NCBI GenBank assembly: GCA_002748355.1
Contig: PDSF01000027.1
Span: 242,535-306,534 of the forward strand
Origin: Planctomycetota bacterium
Lineage (GTDB): Bacteria; Planctomycetota; UBA1135; GCA-002748355
DNA: 64,000 nucleotides
Direction: 5' to 3'
A program made the position numbers and the translations under genes. Positions 45,159-52,996 of the stretch are shown here, one piece after another; the stretch's first letter is position 1; each line of letters opens with the position of its first letter. The notes below the pieces were generated by a model, which saw nothing but the letters and a program-made list of their open reading frames with translations, ran no database searches and was not told the DNA's origin.

Positions 45159-45536
45159 ATGTCCAAGACCCCGCCTCCGCTGCGCGAAGATGTCCCCTTG
45201 GTCGTTCAGCTGGCCGATGCCCAACTGCGGGCGTACAACGCACGCGACATCGATGCCTTCTGTGCGTGCTTCCACGATCAAGTCATCGTGCTCGACGCCG
45301 ACGGCCAACGGAACATGGAAGGAATCGAGTCCTTCCGCGAGCGCTATGCTGTGTTATTCGGCTTCGCCGACGTGCGCGCCGATATCGTCGGAAGGGTCGT
45401 GCACCCACCCCACCTCATCGAACACGAACTGTACAGCAGAAAGCGCACGGACGACGATGCTGCAGAGAGCGGCGCCGTGCTCGTGCGCTACACCGAGCGA
45501 GAGGGCAAGCTCGCGGTCGTGCAGTTCTGGAGCTAG
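45159..45536 (+). CDS. SnoaL/NTF2-like protein
   Basis: This 125-residue protein has the small cone-shaped NTF2-like fold pattern: an N-terminal helix (QLADAQLRAYNARDIDAFCACF), then HDQVIVLDADGQRNMEGIESFRERY and strands ending KLAVVQFWS. Such proteins include isomerases, hydratases and binding proteins, so no reaction can be assigned. It is a monocistronic gene divergent from the interrupted kinase gene and ends in a perfect inverted repeat. Confidence 0.75.
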   Translation: MSKTPPPLREDVPLVVQLADAQLRAYNARDIDAFCACFHDQVIVLDADGQRNMEGIESFRERYAVLFGFADVRADIVGRVVHPPHLIEHELYSRKRTDDDAAESGAVLVRYTEREGKLAVVQFWS

Positions 45537-45554
45537 CAGCTCCAGAACTGCACG
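45518..45554. terminator. Perfect 17-base-pair hairpin between convergent genes
   Basis: CGTGCAGTTCTGGAGCT at 45518-45534 is the exact reverse complement of 45538-45554, with a three-base loop. The left arm contains the last codons and stop of the SnoaL-like gene. The right arm lies in the gap before the stop of the convergent PDZ gene at 45570. It has no T-run on either side, so it may act as a bidirectional transcription barrier or mRNA 3'-end stabiliser rather than a classical terminator. Confidence 0.75.
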
Positions 45555-45569
45555 GGATAACGCTCTGAG

Positions 45570-46721
45570 CTACTTGCCGCCCAGCGTTAGCTCCTTGCCC
45601 TTGCGCAGCACCACAGCCTCGTGCTTGCCATCGCGCTGGCTAAGAGCCCGAACGACATCGGCTGCACAGCTCAAGCGCTGGCCATTGAGATCCACCACGA
45701 TGTCGTTCTTCTTGATGCCCAGCTTTTCTGCGAGGCTGCCCTCGACCACTTCCGCGACCCAAAGCCCGGTCCGCGCATCTAGACCGAGATACTCGCGCAG
45801 GTCAGAAGACATCCCCTCCTTGAGGTAAACACCGAGCTTGGGACCTTGGCTCTTAGCCCTTGGCATAGGCTCGGGCCTGAGGCCCTGCGGCAGGCGACCC
45901 TGCATCTTCTTGCGCAAGTCCGCCTCAAAGCCCTTGCCGAAGGGTCCACCAAAGCGGAACCGGAAGGGGAACTGGCCCTTCGAGATCTGCAGGCCACCGC
46001 CGACTTTGCCCTTCAGTTCGGGGTGTTTCTTGAGCAGCTCCTCCATGCTCTCGGCTTCGTAACGCTTAGTCTGGTGCTTGCCGTTCTCTTCGCTCTCGAT
46101 CTCCACCGTGACCTTGCCCGGCTGGATCATGATCTTGCTCCCCTGCACGCCCATCATCTGACCGGGGGGCGGGAAGCTCCGCAGACCAGGCAGAACCCCA
46201 CGCAAACCAAAGTTGCCGGACTGCATGCGGCGCAGCAGCTCGTCCATCTCTTGCCGCATACGCTCGAGCTCGCCTTCGAGATCGACGAGGTCGCGAGCCG
46301 CACCGGATCGAGGGGCTCGCCTTGAACGGCTCCGGCCGAGCCGACCGCCGTCCTCACCCTCACTGTGCAAGCCCGGACGATCCTTCGCTTCGAGGCGCCG
46401 CAGCAGCTTGCGTAGCTGCCAACGCAGCTCAGGATCCTCCGTGCCCTTCATGTGCCGCCGCAGGTAGCCCCGAATCTTGGCGCCCTCGGCCGCCAGCTTG
46501 CGAGCCGCCGCGTCGCGCTCTTCGAAGTCCGGCGAGCCTAGCTGCTCGACGTAGGAGTCCAGGCGCGCCCGCAGCTTCTTGTCGAGGGCCTTGCTCTGCG
46601 ATTCCTGCACCGGCTTCGCACGAGGCGCATCGACCGGACCTGGCTCCTGATCTTGTGCAGACACCAAGCTCGGGGCTGCCAGCAAGGCCAGAACGACAAA
46701 GGATAGTTTCGGAACGTGCAT
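45570..46721 (-). CDS. Secreted PDZ-domain protein
   Basis: The 383-residue protein has a Sec signal peptide (LSFVVLALLAAPSLVSAQ, probable cleavage after SAQ), a helical charged region with HEAT-like residues (SPDFEERDAAARKLAAEGAKI), a long basic linker, and a C-terminal PDZ domain of about 85 residues (LGVYLKEG, LWVAEVVEGSLAEKLGIKKNDIVVDLNGQ). No protease residues are visible. It follows the degenerate HtrA-like gene of the ECF sigma group by 120 bases and may share its transcript. ATG at 46721 has GGGAGAGA upstream. Confidence 0.83.
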   Translation of the reverse strand: MHVPKLSFVVLALLAAPSLVSAQDQEPGPVDAPRAKPVQESQSKALDKKLRARLDSYVEQLGSPDFEERDAAARKLAAEGAKIRGYLRRHMKGTEDPELRWQLRKLLRRLEAKDRPGLHSEGEDGGRLGRSRSRRAPRSGAARDLVDLEGELERMRQEMDELLRRMQSGNFGLRGVLPGLRSFPPPGQMMGVQGSKIMIQPGKVTVEIESEENGKHQTKRYEAESMEELLKKHPELKGKVGGGLQISKGQFPFRFRFGGPFGKGFEADLRKKMQGRLPQGLRPEPMPRAKSQGPKLGVYLKEGMSSDLREYLGLDARTGLWVAEVVEGSLAEKLGIKKNDIVVDLNGQRLSCAADVVRALSQRDGKHEAVVLRKGKELTLGGK

Positions 46722-46841
46722 CTTGCTCTCTCCCTGGGTTGCGATCATCTCGAGTGGCCCTCTCCGCTCACAGAGCACCCCAACGCATGCACGACGAGCC
46801 TGCTCCCGATCACCATCGCTTTTCGGCTCCGAACTCGAAAC

Positions 46842-48062
46842 TCAGTCTGGCCAGATCTCAAGCTTCAGGTTCTTGCCACGACGTTGATAGCCCACGAGCA
46901 ACTTGCCACCAGGCTTCAGCTTCGCAAGAGCGGCCCGAACCTGATCGACGCTCTCGATAGGCTTGCCATCCAGCAGCAGCCATCGGTCAAGGCGACGCAC
47001 CCCCGCCCGCTCGGCCGGACTGCCGCTGTACACCGAAGTCACAACGAAGCCCGGTGCCGCTTGCGCCTTCGGCTGCTCCCGGCTCGGCTTCGCTTCCGAA
47101 GCCGAGCCCTCAGGACGGACCCGCTTGCGAACCCGAGCGATGGGATTCAGCCGCACCCCAATCGAGGGCGGGACCTTGCGCATATCGAAAAGCGCCGCCC
47201 GCTTCCGACAGAGGATCCAGAGCATCTTGCCGTCGAGCACCATCGCAAAGCTCGCCCGGCGCTTTCGCTCGGCACGCTCGGCTTCGCTCTCCTTCGCCGG
47301 CTTTGCCCCGTCCTTCTTGGCGGTTGTTGTGCTCTGGGGTACCTCCGGACGCACCAGGACACCGACCAAGGATCCGTCCGCGGCAACCACGCCGGAACCA
47401 GCACGAGATTCGCTGTCGGCCAAGCCGTAAGCGAAAACCTCGGGAGGCAGCTTCCCCGCCGACGCATCGCCCTTCTGAGCGGCGGCTGCTCGACGAGTGC
47501 GGCGGTAGCGCCGCTCGTGCAAGAAAGACATCCGGGCCCGCATCGGGTCAAGAACCAGGCAAAGGTCACCCAAGCCCCCCTGATCCGCATCCGCAAAAAA
47601 GCGCTTCGGGCTCGGCAGCGCATCGATGTGGGCACGATCACGCAGCATGTAGAGGCCCAGGAACCTGGGGATTTCGCCGATCTTGAGGGCGCGGTAGATC
47701 CGACGGCCAGAGTAGACGGTAGCCCGGCAGCCGCAGGGGCGATCCGCAGACCAAGGCGCCGCAATCAAGCCTTCGCCCAAGTGCAGCCCCGCCATGACGT
47801 TCCCGGTCTTGTCACGGGTAATGCGCACCCCAAAGCGCGAGCTGCGCCGCAACTTCGACAGCTCTCTAGAGAGTTCACCGAAGATACCCGGCACCAAAGT
47901 CTGGCTTTGCCCCTGCTCCTTGGACCCGGGCTCCTCACGCTGCTGGGTTCCTGGCTCGGGCTCGGGCCCGGGTCCTGCGGGCTTCTGCGTCAGCGCCGAA
48001 GGCGCGAGCAGCATGCCCAGAAGGGCAAGGCCAAGACCCTGGGCTCGCACGAGCTTCCGCAT
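46842..48062 (-). CDS. Secreted, probably inactive HtrA-like protein with PDZ domain
   Basis: The 406-residue protein has a signal peptide (LGLALLGMLLAPSALTQ), a central region that resembles a trypsin-like fold (GEGLIAAPW, VVAADGSLVGVLVRP) and a C-terminal PDZ domain (GFVVTSVYSGSPAERAGVRRLDRWLLLDGKPI). The segment where GNSGGP would be expected reads SRAGSGVVAADGS, and I find no clear catalytic His/Asp, so it is likely a non-peptidase relative of HtrA, or an unrelated beta-barrel plus PDZ. Its ATG overlaps the stop of the anti-sigma-like gene as TGATG, which ties it to the ECF sigma pathway. Confidence 0.72.
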   Translation of the reverse strand: MRKLVRAQGLGLALLGMLLAPSALTQKPAGPGPEPEPGTQQREEPGSKEQGQSQTLVPGIFGELSRELSKLRRSSRFGVRITRDKTGNVMAGLHLGEGLIAAPWSADRPCGCRATVYSGRRIYRALKIGEIPRFLGLYMLRDRAHIDALPSPKRFFADADQGGLGDLCLVLDPMRARMSFLHERRYRRTRRAAAAQKGDASAGKLPPEVFAYGLADSESRAGSGVVAADGSLVGVLVRPEVPQSTTTAKKDGAKPAKESEAERAERKRRASFAMVLDGKMLWILCRKRAALFDMRKVPPSIGVRLNPIARVRKRVRPEGSASEAKPSREQPKAQAAPGFVVTSVYSGSPAERAGVRRLDRWLLLDGKPIESVDQVRAALAKLKPGGKLLVGYQRRGKNLKLEIWPD

Positions 48063-48838
48063 CAGAGATCGACCCCGCCCTCCGCACTGGCGAGGGACTC
48101 CGATTCGCTGGCGGAACTCGCAGATCCCAAGCCCAAGAGTGCTTCCTTTTCTGGGGCCGGCAGCGCCTTGATCTCGGCATAGACCTTTTCGATATCAGCC
48201 TGCAGGCTCGGGTCGTGGCCGCGAAGGGAAAGCCCCTGCCCCCCTTCTTCGAGGGGATTCAGCCCTCCAGAGACCGGCACCAGCACCGAATCACTGGCCA
48301 GGAAGCGTCCCAGGAAAAGACCCAGGAACACACAGGCGGCCGCCATCGCCAGCCGTGGCGCCAAGCGCAGAACGCGAGCGCCGGGGCTAGGCAGCAGCGC
48401 CGCCGCGGGCAGGCTCTGCATCGAGCCCTTGGCAGCCCGATAGAGCTTGAGGAACAAGCCTTCGCCACCGGCCTCGACCGTTGAGGCTCCGCGATAACGA
48501 TCCAGGGTGCGCAGGTCCGCGCCGAGCTGCTCCTCATCGCGAATCGCCTGAACGATTCCACAGTGCAGCTCCTCGAAGAACAGATCATCCAGACCGGGAT
48601 CCTCGGCGCCTCCTTCCGCGAGTCTCTTCAGGGCCGAGCGTGCGCGGCGCTGCGACTCCCACTCACGGGCAAGCTCGAGATTCCTCCCGACCTGCCGCTC
48701 GACCAGCTCCTGGAGTTCGGGCTCGAGTTCGCCAGCAAGGGCTTCGGGGATCAGCGAGAGGATCCGCTCTCGGAACGCGGCGCTATCCGGGCTGGACTCG
48801 CCACGAAACTCTCGATGCTCTTCGGGAAGAGTAGACAT
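48062..48838 (-). CDS. Probable membrane-bound anti-sigma factor
   Basis: The 258-residue protein has a cytoplasmic N-terminal region of about 160 residues, one membrane segment (LAMAAACVFLGLFLGRFLA), and a short outer domain rich in Ser/Glu. This topology, and its position 12 bases after an ECF sigma gene and coupled to a PDZ-protein gene, suggest an anti-sigma factor released by proteolysis or conformational change. I do not see the HxxxCxxC zinc motif of the ZAS class, so it belongs to another class or is misassigned. Confidence 0.68.
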   Translation of the reverse strand: MSTLPEEHREFRGESSPDSAAFRERILSLIPEALAGELEPELQELVERQVGRNLELAREWESQRRARSALKRLAEGGAEDPGLDDLFFEELHCGIVQAIRDEEQLGADLRTLDRYRGASTVEAGGEGLFLKLYRAAKGSMQSLPAAALLPSPGARVLRLAPRLAMAAACVFLGLFLGRFLASDSVLVPVSGGLNPLEEGGQGLSLRGHDPSLQADIEKVYAEIKALPAPEKEALLGLGSASSASESESLASAEGGVDL

Positions 48839-48850
48839 GAATCTAGTTGC

Positions 48851-49567
48851 TCAGCCGCCAGCGGCGGATTCACGGGAAGGGATAAGGGCTGGTGCCTGCC
48901 CGCTGCCCTCACGGGCGAGAAGCCGCTCCCAGCGCTCCTTGAAGAGCTGCCGCGCCTTGTGCAGGCGCCAACGAACAGTGGGGTAGCTCAGGCCAAGGAT
49001 CGGGGCGATCTCTCGACACGAAATGTCATGCAGATCGCGCAGAGCCAGGATGGTGCGGAATCGAGGTGGGATACGGTCGAGTATCATCCGAACCCGCCCG
49101 GCGGTTTCCCTTCCGAGCATGCACTGCTCGGGCCCCTCTTCTTCCCGCGCCTCTCCAGCCCAACCCTCCTCTAGGTTGTCGACGGTGACCGTGCGATCCG
49201 AGCGAATCTTGCGCAGGTGGTCGATCGCCAGATTGGTCACGATCCGGAAGAGCCAGGTATAGAAGTTCTTCGAGAAGTCGAAGCGATCGAGAGAGCGGTG
49301 GACGCGAACAAAGGCCTCTTGGACCACGTCCCGCGACTCTTCCACCCTGCCGAGCACATGGTAGGCGATCCAGAAGGCCTTGCGCTCATAGCGGCTCATG
49401 AGCTGTTCGAAGCTGGCGAAATCCCCATCCAAGCTGGCTTGGACCAGTTCGGCGTCCAGGACCTCGGGAGAGGCCTGGCGAGCCCTCCCCTGCATTTCGC
49501 CAGCGACCTGGCAAGCCTGGTAGTAGCTGCTGGAACGAAAGTCTTTTCGTGCTTCGGATCTACTCAT
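48851..49567 (-). CDS. ECF-family RNA polymerase sigma factor
   Basis: The 238-residue protein has sigma region 2 (SFEQLMSRYERKAFWIAYHVLG, DVVQEAFVRVHRSLDRFD, FYTWLFRIVTNLAIDHLRK) and region 4 with a helix-turn-helix (ISCREIAPILGLSYPTVRWRLHKARQLF), and no region 3, so it is an ECF sigma factor. A 30-residue N-terminal tail and a C-terminal Gly/Ser-rich tail extend it beyond the usual length. It probably responds to an envelope signal through the downstream membrane protein and the two PDZ proteins. Two short tandem repeats lie just upstream. Confidence 0.93.
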   Translation of the reverse strand: MSRSEARKDFRSSSYYQACQVAGEMQGRARQASPEVLDAELVQASLDGDFASFEQLMSRYERKAFWIAYHVLGRVEESRDVVQEAFVRVHRSLDRFDFSKNFYTWLFRIVTNLAIDHLRKIRSDRTVTVDNLEEGWAGEAREEEGPEQCMLGRETAGRVRMILDRIPPRFRTILALRDLHDISCREIAPILGLSYPTVRWRLHKARQLFKERWERLLAREGSGQAPALIPSRESAAGG

Positions 49568-49600
49568 CGATGATTCCTAGGCCACGGCGCCGAGCCCGTA

Positions 49601-49634
49601 GCAGCCCCAAGCTAACAGCAGCCCCAAGCTAACA
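49601..49634. repeat. 17-base perfect tandem repeat upstream of the ECF sigma gene
   Basis: GCAGCCCCAAGCTAACA is repeated twice head to tail (49601-49617 and 49618-49634), with the first bases of a third copy after it. It lies 34-67 bases upstream of the sigma start codon, where a promoter or leader would be. Confidence 0.75.
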
Positions 49635-49722
49635 GCAGCACAGAGGGCCCTCATACGGAGCACCTCATCTCGCTGTGAGAGTCCTTGCTCGCCGGAGCCG
49701 CTGTTTTTCTCTCGCTGAGGGC

Positions 49723-49759
49723 TCTCGACGCCCCTGCAATCTCGACGCCTCCCTGCAAT
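49723..49759. repeat. Imperfect 18/19-base tandem repeat
   Basis: CTCGACGCCCCTGCAAT and CTCGACGCCTCCCTGCAAT follow one another, differing by a two-base insertion. The repeat lies between accA and the sigma gene. Confidence 0.6.
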
Positions 49760-49788
49760 AGGGACAAACCGGCAAAGGGAAAGGAGCC

Positions 49789-50901
49789 TTACGCAGAACC
49801 GGGCTCGTCAACGACCCCCATGTCGCGGAATTTCGCCTGCCGCGCCAACAAGAGTTCGTCAGGATCCATTTCGCTCAGCTCATCTAGCTGCCGACGGAGC
49901 CAGATGCGAACATTCTCGATCGCCTGCTTAGGGGCACGATGGGCCCCACCCAAGGGTTCCTCAATAAGCTCGTCGACAATGCCCAGGTCCAGAAGATCCG
50001 GGGCCGAAAGCTTGAGCGCATCCGCAGCCTCCGGGGTCTTATCACCGCTCTTCCACAGGATGGCGGCGCAGCCTTCGGGCGATATCACCGAGTAATAGGC
50101 GTATTCGAGGATGCCGACGCGGTCCCCGACACCGATGCCGAGCGCTCCGCCCGAGCCCCCCTCGCCAATGACCAGGCAGACCACCGGCACCCGCAACCCA
50201 AACATCTCGCGGATGTTGTAAGCAATCGCCCGAGCCTGACCGCGCTCCTCTGCGCCAATGCCAGGATACGCGCCGGGCGTATTAATCATCGTGACGATGG
50301 GCAGACCAAGCTTTTCGGCAAGGCGCATCTTCTCAAGAGCCTTGCGATAGCCCTCTGGGTGGGCACAACCGAAGTTGGTCAGGAGCCGCTCCTTGACCGT
50401 CTTGCCCTTGCGATGGGCAACAAGTAGCACGCGCCGTCCCTCGAAAAAGCCGAAGCCGGTCAGGATCGCCGGATCGTTACTGAACAAACGGTCGCCGTGC
50501 AGCTCGATGAAATCCTCGAACATCGAGTCGATGTAATCGCCCGCTACCGGTCGAGACGGATGACGCGCCACGTTGACGCGCTCCCACGGTGTCAGCCTGG
50601 CGTAGACTTCGCTGGTGACCTTGTGCAAGCGCTCTTCGAGGGCGACAACTTCGCCGTTGAGATTGAGCTTGGTCGAGGCCGCCAGACTTTTCAGTTCCTG
50701 GACCTTTGACTCCATCTCGAGTATCGGGCGCTCGAAGGCGAGGCTCGTCGCCTCATTCATTCGGTCCGAATTGGCCCCCTTACGGGGGTTGTTACGAGGA
50801 TCTGAAGCCCCTGAAGGCGTCCCACCCGCTCCCGTGCCATCGGCATCTTTGCCGCTGCCCGGAAGCTTCGAGTCCTCGTTGTCCTTGGGCGATTTTGCCA
50901 C
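49789..50901 (-). CDS. accA: Acetyl-CoA carboxylase carboxyltransferase subunit alpha
   Basis: AccA, with AccD, transfers the carboxyl group from biotin to acetyl-CoA to make malonyl-CoA. Motifs are FERPILEMESKVQELK, RVNVARHPSRPVAGDYI, GDRLFSNDPAILTGFG, TMINTPGAYPGIGAEERGQARAIA and VIGEGGSGGALGIGVGD. The frame opens at GTG 50901 with a 47-residue Gly/Ser/Asp-rich extension; the ATG at 50760 would give about 323 residues, the usual length, so the start is uncertain. It is monocistronic here and divergent from the kelch gene across 288 bases without an obvious element. Confidence 0.95.
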   Translation of the reverse strand: MAKSPKDNEDSKLPGSGKDADGTGAGGTPSGASDPRNNPRKGANSDRMNEATSLAFERPILEMESKVQELKSLAASTKLNLNGEVVALEERLHKVTSEVYARLTPWERVNVARHPSRPVAGDYIDSMFEDFIELHGDRLFSNDPAILTGFGFFEGRRVLLVAHRKGKTVKERLLTNFGCAHPEGYRKALEKMRLAEKLGLPIVTMINTPGAYPGIGAEERGQARAIAYNIREMFGLRVPVVCLVIGEGGSGGALGIGVGDRVGILEYAYYSVISPEGCAAILWKSGDKTPEAADALKLSAPDLLDLGIVDELIEEPLGGAHRAPKQAIENVRIWLRRQLDELSEMDPDELLLARQAKFRDMGVVDEPGSA

Positions 50902-51189
50902 GATGCGATCTCTCTAGGCTGAGGCACTCGAAAGCCAGTCCGCAAGCAAGCGTTGAAGGAGACTCGCAAGGGGCAGAGTGCCGGATTCACCGTCCTAGCT
51001 TAGGAGCCTCTCCCGACAGCCTGCAAAGATCTCTTAGTAATACGTGACTGACTCTCCACTCGGCACTAGCTAGGCCTTGAAAAGGGCCCGAGAGTGATAG
51101 AGTGTCTTCTGCACGCCTAGTTCAACTCCCAGCTAGCTGTTTTCGGACTTGGCCCTGCTCCATTCTTTCCCTCCAGCCGGATTATCGAT

Positions 51190-52704
51190 ATGCGCCCCCT
51201 TTGCCTCCTGGCCGCTTCAGCCCTCCTCGCCAGCCCTGCCCTAGCCCAGCAAACACTGCTCACCCGCAGCGGCGGAAGCCTGGGCAAGAGCCTCGACTGG
51301 GAGATCAGCTCCCCAAAGGCCTGGCTGCTCCTGCCTTCCCTGCAAAAAGGCCCGACCCCGCTCTCCCTCCTCGATCCTCGGGACAGCCGCCGCCTGAGTG
51401 TTGGCCTGGACCTGATCAGCCTCTCCACCGTCGGCAGCGGCGGTGGCACGGCGCGTAAGGTCAGCATGCCCCTGCCTAACAGCCCCAGCCTCGCAGGGCT
51501 CCGCCTGCGAGCCCAGTTCATCAGCTTCCCCGGCAAGGTGCTCCTGATCGACCAAGTGAGCAATGCCACCTCTTCGATACTCGGCCAAGCCGGCACTTGG
51601 CAGAGCGGCGGCAAGATGCTCAACGTCGCCCGGGCACTGCCGACAGTAAGCGAACTCAAGGACGGCCGAGTCCTGGTGGCCGGCGGCGGCCACGGCACCA
51701 TCGCCAGCGGCAAGGGCCTGGACAGCAGCGAGTTCTACGACCGCGATGAGCAGCGCTTCGTCCCAGGGCCACGCATGCAGGTCGCACGCGCACTGCATGT
51801 GGCCGTCACCCTCAAGGACGGGAGGGTTCTGCTCATCGGTGGCTTGAACTCGGCCGGCAAGGCCATCGCCAGCTGTGAGATTTTTGATCCGCAGCAGAAG
51901 CGCTTCTTCAGAACCGGCTCGATGAAGGCCTCCCGTGCCCTGCACGCCGCGGCCCTACTCCCCAGCGGCAAGGTCCTCGTCTGCGGCGGCGCCCAAGACC
52001 TCTCCGACCCCTTGAAGGCCGTCGGCAGCATCCTCAAGTCCAGCGAGATCTTCGATCCCAGCACCGGCCGCTGGAGCCAGGGGCCGAACATGGGCAAGCA
52101 TCGCGCCATCCACGCGATTTCGGAGACCACCGGCGGTCGCCTGCTCCTAGTCGGAGGCGTGACCTACGGCTTCCTCAACCTGCCGGGCACGACCAAAAGC
52201 TGCGAGCTCTACGACCCCAAAGGCAATCGTTTCGTCGCCACCGGGTCCCTCCCCTATAGCGCTGGCTACCCCACGCTCTTCCCGATGCGCAAGATCGGCG
52301 GCTCTTCCGACGAACTGCTCGCGGTCGGCGGCATCAATGCCACCATCAACTACCTCGCCGCCAAGGCCATCAACCGAGCCGCGATCTACAACGGCAAGAC
52401 CGGGAGGTGGACGAGCATCGGTAATCTCCCGACAGCAACAGTCTCCCCAGCCCTCGGCGTCGCAGGAGGTATCCTGCACGTCATCGGCGGAGCCGCCGGC
52501 AGCGTGACCAAGCCTATGCCGATCGCAAGCTGCGCCCGCTACGACGCTGCGGCAAAGCGCTTCTACGCGACGACCAAGCTCCCGGTAAGCAGGGGCGGCG
52601 CGGTAGCCATCAGCTTGCGAAGCGGCCAGCTGCTAATCGCCGGCGGCGGTGGCGGCAGCAGCAACTCCGCGCTCGACAGCGGCCTGTTCTGGTTCGCCCG
52701 ATAA
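51190..52704 (+). CDS. Secreted kelch-repeat protein
   Basis: The 504-residue protein has a signal peptide (LCLLAASALLASPALAQQ, cleavage likely after ALA) and then repeated kelch motifs with the double-glycine pattern: DGRVLVAGGG, DGRVLLIGGL, SGKVLVCGGA, GGRLLLVGGV, DELLAVGGI, GILHVIGGA and SGQLLIAGGG. This predicts a six- or seven-bladed beta-propeller outside the cytoplasm, which would bind a protein or sugar. The segments CEIFDPQQKRF, SEIFDPSTGRW, CELYDPKGNRF and CARYDAAAKRF alternate with the glycine pairs. No catalytic residues can be named. It is separated from the next gene by 292 bases that I see nothing in. Confidence 0.88.
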   Translation: MRPLCLLAASALLASPALAQQTLLTRSGGSLGKSLDWEISSPKAWLLLPSLQKGPTPLSLLDPRDSRRLSVGLDLISLSTVGSGGGTARKVSMPLPNSPSLAGLRLRAQFISFPGKVLLIDQVSNATSSILGQAGTWQSGGKMLNVARALPTVSELKDGRVLVAGGGHGTIASGKGLDSSEFYDRDEQRFVPGPRMQVARALHVAVTLKDGRVLLIGGLNSAGKAIASCEIFDPQQKRFFRTGSMKASRALHAAALLPSGKVLVCGGAQDLSDPLKAVGSILKSSEIFDPSTGRWSQGPNMGKHRAIHAISETTGGRLLLVGGVTYGFLNLPGTTKSCELYDPKGNRFVATGSLPYSAGYPTLFPMRKIGGSSDELLAVGGINATINYLAAKAINRAAIYNGKTGRWTSIGNLPTATVSPALGVAGGILHVIGGAAGSVTKPMPIASCARYDAAAKRFYATTKLPVSRGGAVAISLRSGQLLIAGGGGGSSNSALDSGLFWFAR

Positions 52705-52996
52705 GGCCAGCAAAGATCCGGGCATTTGTGCCAGGGCGGCGCAGCGGTTAGAACCGGGCCTCGGTCGCGGCAAAACTCACGCTCGCAAGGACTTCCTCAC
52801 ATGCCGTGGGAAGGGCGAAGCGCATGGGCCGCGACCGACGAGATCTCTCCGCGCGCCGAACGAACGAAGCCTGTCAAGCGAAGCCTATCGAGCCAACAGT
52901 GCCGCCACGGCTTGCGAGCGACCCGCTCGGGGCCTTTTGGGCACAGGCTGGGCGACGGCGCGCCGGAGCAAACCAAGGATTTTCTCGGCAGAGCCG

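Noticed and set aside
46716..48182. A 488-codon plus-strand frame opposite the HtrA-like gene
   Set aside because: It is antisense to a coherent minus-strand gene with signal peptide and PDZ domain.
51061..51110. A TTGAAA/TAGAGT promoter upstream of the kelch gene
   Set aside because: The spacer is only 15 bases and the -10 box is poor, so it is not listed as a feature.
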